Assembly: GCA_028275925.1 (NCBI GenBank)
Contig: JAPWTS010000010.1
Coordinates: 1-35,814 of the forward strand
Direction of reading: 5' to 3'
From: Thermofilales archaeon
GTDB taxonomy: Archaea > Thermoproteota > Thermoprotei > Thermofilales > Thermofilaceae
Length of the DNA: 35,814 bases
A program made the translations under genes and the position numbers. Below are positions 1-8,184 of the stretch, in pieces; the first letter of the stretch is position 1, and every line of letters begins with the position of its first letter. A model generated the notes under the pieces. It made no database searches. It saw only the letters and a program-made list of their open reading frames with translations, and was not told the DNA's origin.

Positions 1-197
1 TGTACGTCCTCGGAGAGGCGAAGTCGAGGATCTACGGCGACGACGTGTGGAGATTCTACAGCGCGGCGAGCAAGGTCGCGAGGCTCCTTAAGGACGGCGA
101 CGTGTACATGCTCATGTTCGGCTTCTATATTCACCCCACCGCCGAGAAGGCCGCGGAGAGGCTCGGCGTGAGGCTGATCGCATCCTACATGCGGTAA
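1..197 (+). CDS. C-terminal end of a probable PD-(D/E)XK nuclease-like protein (partial)
   Basis: Open reading frame entering from the left edge, frame starting at base 3, ending at TAA 195-197; about 65 residues are visible. The visible part begins YVLGEAKSRI, where G-E-A-K fits the E-x-K half of a PD-(D/E)XK nuclease core after a beta strand. It continues with a helix and ends VYMLMFGFYIHPTAEKAAERLG, a pattern I associate with the C-terminal half of the crenarchaeal coiled-coil/DUF3782-type family, often numerous in Thermoproteales. The N-terminal part and the Asp of the nuclease motif lie outside the window, so activity cannot be judged. The family assignment is from pattern memory only. 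Confidence 0.6.
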   Translation, partial: YVLGEAKSRIYGDDVWRFYSAASKVARLLKDGDVYMLMFGFYIHPTAEKAAERLGVRLIASYMR

Positions 198-302
198 CTC
201 CGCGGGGCGCCCGGCTGCGCCCTAAATTATCTTAATCGTGAGTGGTGAAAGTTTCATCATTCAACAAAAAAATAAGAGGGGTGCAAGTCGGTTCACTACT
301 TG

Positions 303-737
303 ATGAGGCCGAAAGATCGCCTGCGAGCTCTAGCGCTGATACCCATCCTGGTGGCGTTAGCCGCAGCGGTTCTAGTCCACTCGGTCGCGTGTAGCGACTC
401 CGACTCGAGAACGATAACCTCAGTGACCGCGTACGCCCAAATCGAAGGAACTTCGCCCGACAACTCCTACGGCCTCGCGAAAGGGACTTCCTCGGGTGTA
501 AGTTACCTTTGCTGGGCGTGTGTTTGGAACGCGGCGTACTTCGAAACGTACTCTAGCAAAACAGGGCGGTACTGGACCATTATCAACGCATGCCCGAGCG
601 GCTCAGCGAGCAGGACCTACCAGGTAGGTCAAGCCGGAAGCTACGTGTATTCGTACATAAAAAGCTACTGCGATGGACCTGAAGCGAGCGTAACGGCGTT
701 CCTCGGCGGCTACTGCGCGTTCGCGGTGAAACCGTAA
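303..737 (+). CDS. Small secreted cysteine-containing protein, function unknown
   Basis: 144 residues from ATG 303; a TTG lies immediately before it at 300 and could also serve. The N-terminus has basic residues (MRPKDRLR) followed by a hydrophobic stretch of about 20 residues, a typical signal peptide, with a Cys near its end (HSVACSDSDS) that might be a lipobox-like anchor. The mature part is rich in Ser, Tyr, Gly and Thr and has several cysteines (CWAC pair, then three more spaced cysteines), suggesting disulfides outside the cell. There is no C-terminal membrane anchor. An A-rich element (aaaaaataag, 266-275) lies about 30 bases upstream and may be the promoter. Base composition is less GC-rich than the neighbours. 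I do not recognise a family. Confidence 0.7.
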   Translation: MRPKDRLRALALIPILVALAAAVLVHSVACSDSDSRTITSVTAYAQIEGTSPDNSYGLAKGTSSGVSYLCWACVWNAAYFETYSSKTGRYWTIINACPSGSASRTYQVGQAGSYVYSYIKSYCDGPEASVTAFLGGYCAFAVKP

Positions 738-738
738 A

Positions 739-760
739 CCTTTTTTATTTCCTTTATTTT
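739..760 (+). terminator. T-rich terminator overlapping the next promoter
   Basis: Right after the TAA of the secreted protein comes an almost pure pyrimidine/AT tract (ttttttattt, then cctttatttt). Archaeal transcription ends at T-runs without a needed hairpin, so this probably terminates the upstream gene. The segment ttttttattt (741-750) is centred 26 bases before ATG 771, so it may also be the TATA element of the next, leaderless gene. Confidence 0.5.
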
Positions 761-770
761 GGTTTCCCGT

Positions 771-2066
771 ATGAGGGCTCTGCCGCTCTTTCCCACGCTC
801 CTAGTCGCCCTAGCGCTAGCCAGCGCGGTTTGCGCGCTTCCTCCAGCGCGGTTGAAGTACGAAGTTCTAGCAACTACTCAGGAGAGGTTCAAGCCTACTC
901 CCTCCGCGATAGCCATGTACCGCGAAGCTCGCAGGGTTTTCGGAGCGGTTAACGCATCGCCCCTCTTCGTCACGTCCCTATGCGTGAGCAGAGGCGGGTA
1001 CGCCGAGTGCGCCTTCATCGGTTTCGACAAGCTCGAGGTGATCGTGGAAACCGACGGGCGCGCCGCGAGCGTGACCCTGGCGCTTTACAATTTCGCTGCC
1101 GCGTACAGGGAGGAGTACAGGGGCGTGTTCGAGGGCCTGCTACCCGGCTTGGAGGCCTTCGGGACGTTCGAAGGGTACGCGTACTCCGTGGCAGGGGCAA
1201 CCGCGTTCACGAAGGTTTTCCAGCTGGATCCCGCGGGCGCTGCGGGCGAGTGGCTCTTCTGGCTCCGCCCGGAGGAGCTGAAGCTTAACGCTACGGTGGT
1301 CTTAGCGCACGTCCTGCCGATACCGTACGCGTTGGAGCAGCTCGAGTTCAACGGGTCCGCCAACGTGGTTTACGTGAACATGAGCCAGGTGGGCGGGGTG
1401 AGCTACGAGCTGAACGGCGGCGCGGTCGTTGTCGATAGGTCGCGGACCGCTGTTGGGAGCTCGCGCTACTCCACCAGGTACGCCTCAGTTTTCAAGCTGA
1501 AGGGGTTAGACGTCGAGCAGGTGAAGCGGATGGTTCCCGAACCCTTCCGCTTCGTAGACTTCGGCAACGGGACGTACGCGCTCGTCTGCAGCTACGTCTA
1601 CGACGCTTACGAGCGGGTCAAGGACGCCAAACCGTGGAAGCTTACCAAGGTTAGGCTGGCGCTCGTGCACGAGGGGGAGGAGGTTTCGGCCGATATAGAA
1701 GGGGTCGTCGAGCTCGCTGGAGCCCGCTACATTGTCAGTCCTTTGGAGCCGGTAACGCTCGTCTACGACCGGGTTACGGGCGTCTTGCTGGAGTCGTCGC
1801 CTGGGACCCCGGCGCTGCCGGCCTTCCTTACGACCTTCGGGGTTCTCCCGCCGCCTCTAACCAACTTCTTCGGCTTCGACACCGTGTGGAGCGTGCTGGG
1901 GGAGGGCGAAGCCCCGCTGCTGTCCCTCAAGCTGGTGGAATCCTCGCTCCACAAGGGCGAGGAGAGGCTGGGGGGTCCGGGCAGCGTCGACACTACCGCT
2001 CACGCGGCCGCGCTCTTGGCGGCCGCCGCGCTGCTAGCCGCCGCGGCGGGGGTGAGGAGGAAGTGA
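771..2066 (+). CDS. Secreted, C-terminally membrane-anchored protein of an ABC-exporter operon
   Basis: 431 residues from ATG 771. A TTG at 759 is possible, but the TATA-like element at 741-750 fits a leaderless start at 771. The protein starts with a clear signal peptide (MRALPLFPTLLVALALASAVCA) and ends with an Ala/Leu-rich transmembrane segment followed by GVRRK, so the bulk (about residues 25-405) should sit outside the cell, anchored at the C-terminus. The ectodomain is beta-rich with many Val/Tyr residues and matches no family I know. Its stop codon overlaps the next gene by 4 bases (GTGA), and a membrane protein, a permease and an ABC ATPase follow. It may be a substrate-interacting or accessory surface protein of that transporter (inference). 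Confidence 0.75.
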   Translation: MRALPLFPTLLVALALASAVCALPPARLKYEVLATTQERFKPTPSAIAMYREARRVFGAVNASPLFVTSLCVSRGGYAECAFIGFDKLEVIVETDGRAASVTLALYNFAAAYREEYRGVFEGLLPGLEAFGTFEGYAYSVAGATAFTKVFQLDPAGAAGEWLFWLRPEELKLNATVVLAHVLPIPYALEQLEFNGSANVVYVNMSQVGGVSYELNGGAVVVDRSRTAVGSSRYSTRYASVFKLKGLDVEQVKRMVPEPFRFVDFGNGTYALVCSYVYDAYERVKDAKPWKLTKVRLALVHEGEEVSADIEGVVELAGARYIVSPLEPVTLVYDRVTGVLLESSPGTPALPAFLTTFGVLPPPLTNFFGFDTVWSVLGEGEAPLLSLKLVESSLHKGEERLGGPGSVDTTAHAAALLAAAALLAAAAGVRRK

Positions 2067-2599
2067 GGGTGGAGCTCGCGCTCGCCGTCTCGCTGGCGCT
2101 TCTCCTGATCCCGCTGTCCTTCATCGACGACATCGTGAACCCCAGCCCGCACGCTCTGGTGTACACTAGCGAGGCTTCAGGGCAGTTCCCCTCTTGGCTG
2201 CACCGAGAGTGGTACGAGCTGTACAGTGGCAGCTTGCTTCTCCACGTCAACGACACCGTAACCATCGAGCTGCGCGTCTCCGGCTGCGAGCTGAGGAGGG
2301 GGGTGTACGAGTACCGCGTGGTCCACCACTCGAGCGGCAAGGATTACGCGGCGAGGGGCGAGGTAGGCGCGCTGACGCTCCTGCCCATCTTCACGGCCGA
2401 GCTGGGCGGGGTTCACGCTCTTCAAGTGCGCGTGAAGCTGGAGGGCGAGGGCGTGTGCGAGTACCAGTTGAGGGTCACCGCGGTGCGGGGCGATAAGAGC
2501 GGGTACGCGAGGGTTTACTCGCTCGAGGCAGCGGCCGGCTTGATCTCAGTTTCGGCGGTTGCCGCCTACGTTGCGGTGAGGAGGCGTGAAGCTGCTTAA
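2063..2599 (+). CDS. Small membrane-anchored protein of the ABC-exporter operon
   Basis: 178 residues from GTG 2063, which overlaps the preceding stop codon (GTGA); this coupling decides the start against a much longer frame that would run back inside the upstream gene. It has an N-terminal hydrophobic segment (ELALAVSLALLLIPLSF), an extracytoplasmic beta-rich region with two Cys (SGCELRRG and GEGVCEYQLRV), and a C-terminal hydrophobic segment ending VAVRRREAA. The topology, anchors at both ends with a small outside domain, resembles its larger neighbour. It overlaps the permease gene by 14 bases. No family recognised; an accessory subunit of the ABC system is the likeliest role. Confidence 0.7.
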   Translation: MRVELALAVSLALLLIPLSFIDDIVNPSPHALVYTSEASGQFPSWLHREWYELYSGSLLLHVNDTVTIELRVSGCELRRGVYEYRVVHHSSGKDYAARGEVGALTLLPIFTAELGGVHALQVRVKLEGEGVCEYQLRVTAVRGDKSGYARVYSLEAAAGLISVSAVAAYVAVRRREAA

Positions 2600-3293
2600 G
2601 CTGGTTAAGTGGTACCTGGGATTTTTCCACGTGTGGGCCTTCTCGCTGGCCTTCTTCTTCGCCTACGTCTTCACGTACGACCGGTTCGCGATCCTGACCG
2701 TCAGCCCCTCTTGGGATTCCCTAGTGAACAGCGCGTGGAGCCTGCAGGAGCCCGTGCTGATGGCGGCGCACGCCGCCCTCGTGGCAGCCGTCCTCTTCTC
2801 CTTCGAGGAGGGTGAAGGCTACTCGTACTTGAGGCATCTGGCGGGGGCGGGCCGCCTTCAGGTTTTCGCCGCAAAGTGGCTGGCCTACCTCCTGCTAACG
2901 GCGCCGCCCCTCGCCGCCGCTAGGTCCCTGCTGGCGGCCTCGTGGGATTACAGGATGCTGGCGCGCCCCGGCTTCGCGCAAGCTTTGGCCAAGCTGCTGG
3001 CTGGGGCGGCTCTCCAAGCGTCCTACCTCTTCCCCTTCTACGCCTTCTGGGCCCTAGCCTCCAAGCGGGCCACGTACTTCGTCGTGGGGGCGTTCCTCGA
3101 GCTCTACCTCCTGGAGAGCTTTTGGGGCGGCCCTCTGCTCGTGTACAGGAGCCACCTCATGCTCCTCAGGCTGCCGTTCGACCCGGCGCTGGGTTGGCTA
3201 GCTCGGGACCTCGGAGCCAGAATCGCCGCCTCGCTCGCGCACTTGGTGGCTGCCGCGTACCTCGAGGCGAGGGGTGAGGTGAAGTGGAGGTAG
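2586..3293 (+). CDS. ABC transporter permease subunit (ABC-2-like)
   Basis: 235 residues from GTG 2586, overlapping the upstream gene. It is very hydrophobic with about six membrane segments (for example WAFSLAFFFAYVFTY near 17-31, MAAHAALVAAVLFSF near 59-73, LLLTAPPLAAA near 102-112, YLFPFYAFWAL near 147-157). A charged stretch EEGEGYSYLRHLAGAGR between the second and third segments resembles the cytosolic coupling region of ABC-2 type exporters. The ATPase gene begins inside its 3' end (10-base overlap), so the two probably form one transporter. The substrate is unknown; the co-encoded surface proteins suggest export or envelope work. Sequence similarity to named permease families is weak, and the call rests on topology and context. 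Confidence 0.7.
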   Translation: MKLLKLVKWYLGFFHVWAFSLAFFFAYVFTYDRFAILTVSPSWDSLVNSAWSLQEPVLMAAHAALVAAVLFSFEEGEGYSYLRHLAGAGRLQVFAAKWLAYLLLTAPPLAAARSLLAASWDYRMLARPGFAQALAKLLAGAALQASYLFPFYAFWALASKRATYFVVGAFLELYLLESFWGGPLLVYRSHLMLLRLPFDPALGWLARDLGARIAASLAHLVAAAYLEARGEVKWR

Positions 3294-3925
3294 TGGTCGC
3301 CGAGAACCTCTCGAAGCGCTTCGGCTTCACGTGGGCTTTGAGGGGCGTGAGCTTGAAGCTGGGCGGGGGTTTGCACCTGCTCCTCGGCCCCAACGGGTCG
3401 GGGAAGACGACGTTCCTCAAGCTCGCGGTCGGGATGCTGAAGCCCACGAGCGGGCTCGTGCGCGTGCTCGGCCTCGACCCCTGGCGCGAGTGGCCGGAGC
3501 TCTCAAAGCGCGTGGCCTTCGCGATGGAGGGCGCCCCGCTGCCGTGGTGGATGAGCGGTCGCTCCCTCCTCGCGGAGCTGTGCTCGATGAGGGGTTCGCC
3601 CTTCTCCGGCGTCGAGAGGCTGGCTGGGGAGCTGGGGGTAGCCGGCTACTGGGAGAGGCCTATTCTCACGTACTCGAGTGGGATGGCTAAGCGCTTGCAC
3701 CTCCTCGCGGCCCTGGGCTTCGAGGCGGATCTCTACGCGCTCGACGAACCCTTCACGCTCGTGGATAAAGCCACGATCGCCAAGCTGGTGCAGCTGCTCG
3801 AGGAGCTTAGGAGCGGAGGGCGCACGCTGCTCGTAGCCACCCACTACCTGCCGGAGGGGCTGGAAGCGGACACGATAGTGAGGTTCGAGGACGGCAGAGT
3901 GGTTTCCGTGGAGAAAGCCGGTTAG
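3284..3925 (+). CDS. ABC transporter ATP-binding protein
   Basis: 213 residues from GTG 3284. The cytosolic nucleotide-binding subunit has Walker A GPNGSGKTT (about residue 35), signature YSSGMAKRLHLLAAL, Walker B DLYALDEPF and switch His in LVATHYLPEG. The signature is SSGMA rather than the classic LSGGQ, which is common in small ABC-2 ATPases. The Q-loop region reads VAFAMEGAPLPWW, lacking an obvious Gln. It is somewhat shorter than the usual 230-300 residues because the C-terminal extension is missing. It is the last gene of the 771-3925 operon and should power the preceding permease. Confidence 0.9.
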   Translation: MEVVVAENLSKRFGFTWALRGVSLKLGGGLHLLLGPNGSGKTTFLKLAVGMLKPTSGLVRVLGLDPWREWPELSKRVAFAMEGAPLPWWMSGRSLLAELCSMRGSPFSGVERLAGELGVAGYWERPILTYSSGMAKRLHLLAALGFEADLYALDEPFTLVDKATIAKLVQLLEELRSGGRTLLVATHYLPEGLEADTIVRFEDGRVVSVEKAG

Positions 3926-3981
3926 AGCGGCGGAAGCCTCCGCGCATCCCTTATCGCCAGCGAGAGGGGGGTTCGGATGCG

Positions 3982-4668
3982 ATGGCGCACGGCGCGGCCA
4001 AGGCCGCGGCTGCCAGCCTCCTGGCGGCGGTCACGGGCCTCCTCGCCCAGCTGAGCTTCCGCGCGGGGCCGGTGCCCTACACGATGCAGAACGCCGGCTT
4101 CATCCTCGCGGGTCTCCTGCTGCCGCCCAAGTGGGCTTTCGCCTCGCAGCTCCTCTACCTGTCGGTGATCGCCACGGGCATCCCCCTCGCCAGCGGCTTC
4201 AGGGGAGGGGTCGCCGTGCTCCTCGGCCCGACGGGCGGCTACCTGGCCGGCTTCCCCCTCGCCGCCCTCCTGATGAGCGCCCTCCGCGAGCGCTACCTGC
4301 GGAGGGCCGGGAGGGGCTTCGCGGAGCTGGGCGCGCGGGACCTGGCGGCGCTCTGGCTGCTCTCGGCCGTTGCGGCGGCGCCGGTCTACGCGCTCGGCTT
4401 CCTCGCCTTCTCCTACTGGGTCTCCGCGGACCCCTCGCTCCTCGCTTGGACCCTGCGGGCGGCCGGGCTCCTCGGGCTGGCAAAAGACCTCAGGCTGGCG
4501 GTGGCGACCGCCTCCGTGATCGTGTTTGTCCCGCAGGACCTCCTCGTCGACCACCCGCTCGCGCTGCTGGTGGCGCACCGGGTTGCGCGGGCCGCGCCGA
4601 GCGTGTACGAGGCGCTCGCCGGCTCGGCGAAGGCTGGGGGTGGGGCCGGGCGTGGGGCTCGAGGATAG
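3982..4668 (+). CDS. bioY: BioY, biotin ECF transporter substrate-binding (S) component
   Basis: 228 residues from ATG 3982; a TATA-like cccttatcg near 3949-3957 lies at leaderless distance. It is an integral membrane protein with about six segments that captures biotin for an energy-coupling-factor transporter. Family hallmarks are visible: FRAGPVPYTMQNAGFILAG near residue 30, a following GLLLPP, then GIPLASGF-RGG and LLGPTGGYLAGF near 85, the conserved BioY core. The C-terminal tail (GSAKAGGGAGRGARG) is Gly/Ala-rich and overlaps birA. No EcfA or EcfT genes are adjacent, so it is either a solitary BioY or uses a shared module such as the YkoC/YkoD pair at 26641-28939 (inference). Pairing with birA suggests biotin auxotrophy. 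Confidence 0.9.
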   Translation: MAHGAAKAAAASLLAAVTGLLAQLSFRAGPVPYTMQNAGFILAGLLLPPKWAFASQLLYLSVIATGIPLASGFRGGVAVLLGPTGGYLAGFPLAALLMSALRERYLRRAGRGFAELGARDLAALWLLSAVAAAPVYALGFLAFSYWVSADPSLLAWTLRAAGLLGLAKDLRLAVATASVIVFVPQDLLVDHPLALLVAHRVARAAPSVYEALAGSAKAGGGAGRGARG

Positions 4669-5599
4669 GCTGCTCGCGGCGCTGCTGCTCGGCGGGGGCC
4701 GCGCCCCGCTCAAGCGCCTGTCCGAGGAGCTGGGAGTGCCCGAAAGCGACCTCCTGGGGGCCGCGATGTCCCTGGCGGCGCGGGGTTACCCCCTCAGGGT
4801 GGAGCGGGGGCTGCTGGAGCTGCGGCCGGCCGACGACCTCAGCGTAGCTGGCGCCTGCGCGGCCCGGCTGGGCACCTCCCTGCGGTTCTCGGTGATCTAC
4901 CTGGAGCGGTGCGGCTCCACGCAGGACGCCGCGAGGGAGCTGGCCGAGAGGGGGGTTGCGGAGGGCGCGGTGGTGGTCGCCGAGGTGCAGGAGGCAGGGA
5001 GGGGGAGGCTGGGGAGGAGCTGGCACTCGGCCGCCGGCGGCATTTACGCGACGGTCGTGCTCAGGCCCCCGCCGCGAGCGCTGCGGGCGCTCAGCCTCGC
5101 CGCGAGCGTCGCCGTAGCCCGGGTCCTGGGGCTGCTCGGGCTCGACGCGAAGGTGAAGTGGCCCAACGACGTGCAGGTTTCGGGGAGGAAGGTCTGCGGG
5201 GTGCTCGTGGAGGCGGCGGCGGAGCCCGGAGGGGCGGTGTACGCGCTCGTGGGCATCGGCCTCAACGTCAACAACGAGCTGCCCCCCGAGCTCGCCGGCG
5301 CGGCCGCCACCCTGAGGGGGCTGCTGGGCAAGCCCGTGCCGCGCCTCCCCCTTTTCCTCAAGCTCCTCGAGGAGCTGGGCGACGTCTACGCCCGGGTGAG
5401 GGAGGGGCGGTGGAGCGAGGTCCTCCGCGAGTGGAGGGGCAGGTCCTCGACGCTCGGCAGGATCGTGCGCGTCGAAACCCCGGAGGGAGCGTTCACGGGC
5501 TTGGCGGTGGACGTGAGCGAGGACGGCGCCCTACTCGTCCGGCTGGAGAGCGGCGAGCTCAGGGAGTTCCACGCCGGCGACGTCGTCCACCTGAGGTAG
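4652..5599 (+). CDS. birA: BirA, biotin-[acetyl-CoA-carboxylase] ligase with N-terminal winged helix
   Basis: 315 residues from GTG 4652 (GTG 4640 is an alternative); the gene overlaps bioY. The enzyme makes biotinyl-AMP and transfers biotin to a carrier-protein lysine. About residues 1-60 form a winged helix (LEDRLLAALLLGG...LSEELGVPESDLLGAAMSLAARGY), so this is a group II BirA able to act as a biotin-responsive repressor. The catalytic domain shows EAGRGRLGRSW (about 114-124), KVKWPNDVQV with the biotin-contacting KWPND (169-173), GRKVCGVLVE and GIGLNVNN. A C-terminal SH3-like domain follows (about 265-315). Co-transcription with bioY couples uptake and use of biotin; autoregulation of the bioY promoter is plausible but no operator was identified. 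Confidence 0.92.
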   Translation: MGLEDRLLAALLLGGGRAPLKRLSEELGVPESDLLGAAMSLAARGYPLRVERGLLELRPADDLSVAGACAARLGTSLRFSVIYLERCGSTQDAARELAERGVAEGAVVVAEVQEAGRGRLGRSWHSAAGGIYATVVLRPPPRALRALSLAASVAVARVLGLLGLDAKVKWPNDVQVSGRKVCGVLVEAAAEPGGAVYALVGIGLNVNNELPPELAGAAATLRGLLGKPVPRLPLFLKLLEELGDVYARVREGRWSEVLREWRGRSSTLGRIVRVETPEGAFTGLAVDVSEDGALLVRLESGELREFHAGDVVHLR

Positions 5600-5643
5600 C
5601 GCGCAGCGGAAACGATAATAGGCTCCGCGCCCCCTTTCCCTGG

Positions 5644-6645
5644 ATGATCACCAGGCTGCACCTCAGGAACTTCAAAGGCGTGCAGAGGGGGGAGGTCCCC
5701 CTCTCGAGGGTCACGGTCCTGGTCGGGCCCAACGGCTCCGGGAAGACGACGGTCCTCGAAGCCCTCTTCCTCGCGCACGGCTTGTCCCAGCCGGTCGTCG
5801 GCAACCTGGCGGCCTGGGAGGTCCTCTCGGAGATCCACCGCACGCTGGGCTCGGCCGGCCTCCTCCACCTGCTGCACAAGTACTCGGGTAAAGCTGCCGC
5901 GCTCTACGAGGCGCAGGATGGGCGCCGCGCGGTCCTGCTGAGGCGCGCCGGCGCCTCCCTGGAGGTCTTCTACCTGGCGAAGGCGCCGGGCAGCGCGGAG
6001 GAGCTGATGGAGCTCGAGCCGAGCGCGGTCGCCGCGGGGGCTCGCGAGGAGTACGGTCCAGCGCCGCAGGCGGGCGGCGCGAAGGCCCAGTTCCTCAAGG
6101 CGTTCTTCTTCAAGCACGGGGTGAGGGAGCGCGTCTTGAGCGAGCTCTACAGCGCGTGGGCCGACGTGGTTCTCTCCGGCGCCACGAGGAGGGTCGCCCA
6201 GCGCGTTTCGAAGGCGTGCGAGGAGGCGTACCTCGACCTGCTGGCGGAACCCTTCGTGGGCGGCGCGCCAGCGCTGTTCGCCTACCGCGACGACGGCTAC
6301 AGGGTCAGGCTGGGGGACTTGGGCGACGGGGTCGCCGACGCGGCCGCCGCGATGCTGGCGGTGGAGGTCGCGAAGCCCCAGCTCCTCCTCTGGGACTGCG
6401 TAGAGGCGTTCATGCACCCCAGGGCTCTACAGGTGCTGGCGCTCTGGTTCTCCGAGCTGGCGGAGAGGGGCGTCCAGGTGGTGGTTTCGACGCACAGCCT
6501 CGACGCGGCGCTGCTGGTGGCCGAGCTCTGCGAGGGCGCGAGCTTCGTCAGGCTCTCGCTCGCGAAGGGGGCTTTGAGCGCGACCAGCTACACGGCCGAG
6601 GACCTGGAGGAGCTGAGGAGCCGGGGGCTGGACATCAGGGCTTGA
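5644..6645 (+). CDS. AAA-family (OLD/RecF-like) ATPase, solitary
   Basis: 333 residues from ATG 5644; a TATA-like cgataata (5613-5620) is centred about 27 bases upstream, indicating a leaderless start. ABC/SMC-type split ATPase of the AAA_21/OLD group: MITRLHLRNFKGV start, Walker A GPNGSGKTT (28-36), signature LGDLGDGV (223-230), Walker B LLLWDCVEAFMHP (248-259, D251 and E254) and switch His in VSTHS (about 284). The usual DEPE of OLD proteins is changed to D-C-V-E. The middle section (60-210) is helical. No Toprim or nuclease domain is attached, and no partner gene follows, unlike the related protein at 10266-11300, which shares the order of motifs and the LWD..E..HP form. Role unknown; a DNA-repair or defence ATPase is possible. 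Confidence 0.8.
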   Translation: MITRLHLRNFKGVQRGEVPLSRVTVLVGPNGSGKTTVLEALFLAHGLSQPVVGNLAAWEVLSEIHRTLGSAGLLHLLHKYSGKAAALYEAQDGRRAVLLRRAGASLEVFYLAKAPGSAEELMELEPSAVAAGAREEYGPAPQAGGAKAQFLKAFFFKHGVRERVLSELYSAWADVVLSGATRRVAQRVSKACEEAYLDLLAEPFVGGAPALFAYRDDGYRVRLGDLGDGVADAAAAMLAVEVAKPQLLLWDCVEAFMHPRALQVLALWFSELAERGVQVVVSTHSLDAALLVAELCEGASFVRLSLAKGALSATSYTAEDLEELRSRGLDIRA

Positions 6646-6684
6646 GCCGCTAGCGTTTTTAGCGCGAGCCCGCGCGCGGCGGCG

Positions 6685-8184
6685 ATGGAGGTTTGGATGG
6701 TGAGCTTCGAGTACAGCGGCGTGGTGAAGGTGGGCGGGCTGGGGGAGGCGGTCCGCGGCTTCGCGGAGGGCTTAGCGGCGATGGGCTGCGACGTGAGGGT
6801 TCTGATGCCGAGCCACGGCGCCCGCGGCGAGCCGCTCGGCGAGGCGGGGGGCTTCACCTTCTACGCGAGGCGCTCGGGCGGGGTAGAGGTGGTGCTCGCC
6901 TCCAACCCCGTGCTCGACGAGCCGACCGTGTACGCGGACGGGCTCATCGAGGCGAAGAGCGCGGCGCTCACCTGGGCGGCGAGGGCGCTCCTGCGGCTGG
7001 AGGGCGCCCCCGACGTCGTCCACGCGAACGACTGGCACGCGGTCCCGCCGGCCCTCGCGATCGCGTGCGCCGGCGCGGCGCTGGTCTTCCACGTCCACCT
7101 ATACGTAGGGAGGTGGGTGGGCTGGGACTTCCTCTTCCGCGACTGCGGCTTGGACCCCGGCTGCCGGCTGAGGGGGGTGGGCCTCGGCGAGGCTTACGCG
7201 AGGGCCGGCGGCGTCCTCGAAGCCGTGGCCGCGCAGGTCGCCGACGCGGTGGTGACCGTGAGCAGAGCCTACATGGAGGAGGCCTTGAGGCCGGCTGTCG
7301 GCTGGGCCGCCGGCGACCGCTTGACGTACGTCCACAACGGGACGAGCTGGAGCCTGGAGGGGCTCTGGCTCGCGGTCGAGCGGCTCCACGGCCCGAGGCT
7401 GCTCGAGCTCTACGGCTCGAGGAGGCCGGCGCGCAGGGAGCTGAGGAGGTACCTGCTGCTCGAGGCGCTGGGCGCCGCCCGGCCGGAGGTGCGCGACCCC
7501 TCCCTCGCTTGGGCAGCCGCCGGCGCGGAGCCGTTCCCCTCCGACGGCCCCCTCGTGCTCGCGACCGGCAGGGCCAGCTGGCAGAAGGGCTTCGACGTCC
7601 TGCTCCGGGCCTCCGACGCGCTCGCTAGCGTCATCCCCAACCTCAGGCTGCTCCTTCTGCTCCTGCCCGTGAGGGGGGAGGAGGGCCACCTCAGCTGGCT
7701 GCTGGGGGAGGCGAGGCGCAGGCCCCACGTGAGGGTCGTCGTGGGCCACGCCGCCAGCGTCTACGAGCTCGCCCACCTGGCTGCGGACGCGTTCGCGGTG
7801 CCCAGCAGGTGGGAGCCCTTCGGGCTGGCGGCGGTCGAGGCGATGGCGGCCGGCGTGCCGGTGGCGGCCAGCAGGACCGGGGGGCTCAAGGAGACGGTCG
7901 TCGACCTCCGGGAGGATCCCGGCGGCGGCACGGGCTACCTCGTGCGGCCCGAGGACCCGGAGGAGCTGGCTCGGGCGCTCGCCTCCCTGCTCCTCGCGAC
8001 GGCGAGGGGCGACCTCGAGGAGGCGGGGGTCCTCGAGCGGGCGAGGAGTTTCGCCCTGCACGACCCGGGCGTGAGCGGGGAGGAGCTCAGGCTGCGCTGC
8101 GCCAAGCGGGCCGGGGAGTTCAGCTGGGCTAGGGCGGCCGAGCGCATGCTCGGCGTCTACAAGCGGGCGCTGGAGAGCCGCTAG
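6685..8184 (+). CDS. glgA: Glycogen/starch synthase, glycosyltransferase family 5
   Basis: 499 residues from ATG 6685; TATA-like gttttta (6654-6660) lies about 27 bases upstream. A cytosolic enzyme extending alpha-1,4-glucan from a nucleotide sugar. The N-terminal GT-B lobe has the family K-x-G-G motif (KVGGLG, K15) and HANDWHA (113-119). The C-terminal lobe has ATGRASWQKGFDVLL (292-307, with R295 and K301 expected near the sugar-nucleotide phosphates) and the E-x7-E motif WEPFGLAAVEAM (E377, E385) followed by GVPVAASRTGGLKETV. Length is normal for GT5. Its 3' end meets the convergent isomerase gene with a 4-base overlap. Polysaccharide storage is inferred; whether ADP- or UDP-glucose is used cannot be read from the sequence. 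Confidence 0.88.
   Translation: MEVWMVSFEYSGVVKVGGLGEAVRGFAEGLAAMGCDVRVLMPSHGARGEPLGEAGGFTFYARRSGGVEVVLASNPVLDEPTVYADGLIEAKSAALTWAARALLRLEGAPDVVHANDWHAVPPALAIACAGAALVFHVHLYVGRWVGWDFLFRDCGLDPGCRLRGVGLGEAYARAGGVLEAVAAQVADAVVTVSRAYMEEALRPAVGWAAGDRLTYVHNGTSWSLEGLWLAVERLHGPRLLELYGSRRPARRELRRYLLLEALGAARPEVRDPSLAWAAAGAEPFPSDGPLVLATGRASWQKGFDVLLRASDALASVIPNLRLLLLLLPVRGEEGHLSWLLGEARRRPHVRVVVGHAASVYELAHLAADAFAVPSRWEPFGLAAVEAMAAGVPVAASRTGGLKETVVDLREDPGGGTGYLVRPEDPEELARALASLLLATARGDLEEAGVLERARSFALHDPGVSGEELRLRCAKRAGEFSWARAAERMLGVYKRALESR

Noticed and set aside
3922-5026. Long minus-strand reading frames across bioY and birA
   Set aside because: They are rich in Arg, Pro and Gly, as expected from the antisense of very GC-rich coding DNA, and lack promoters or motifs. 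The plus-strand proteins are clear family members.
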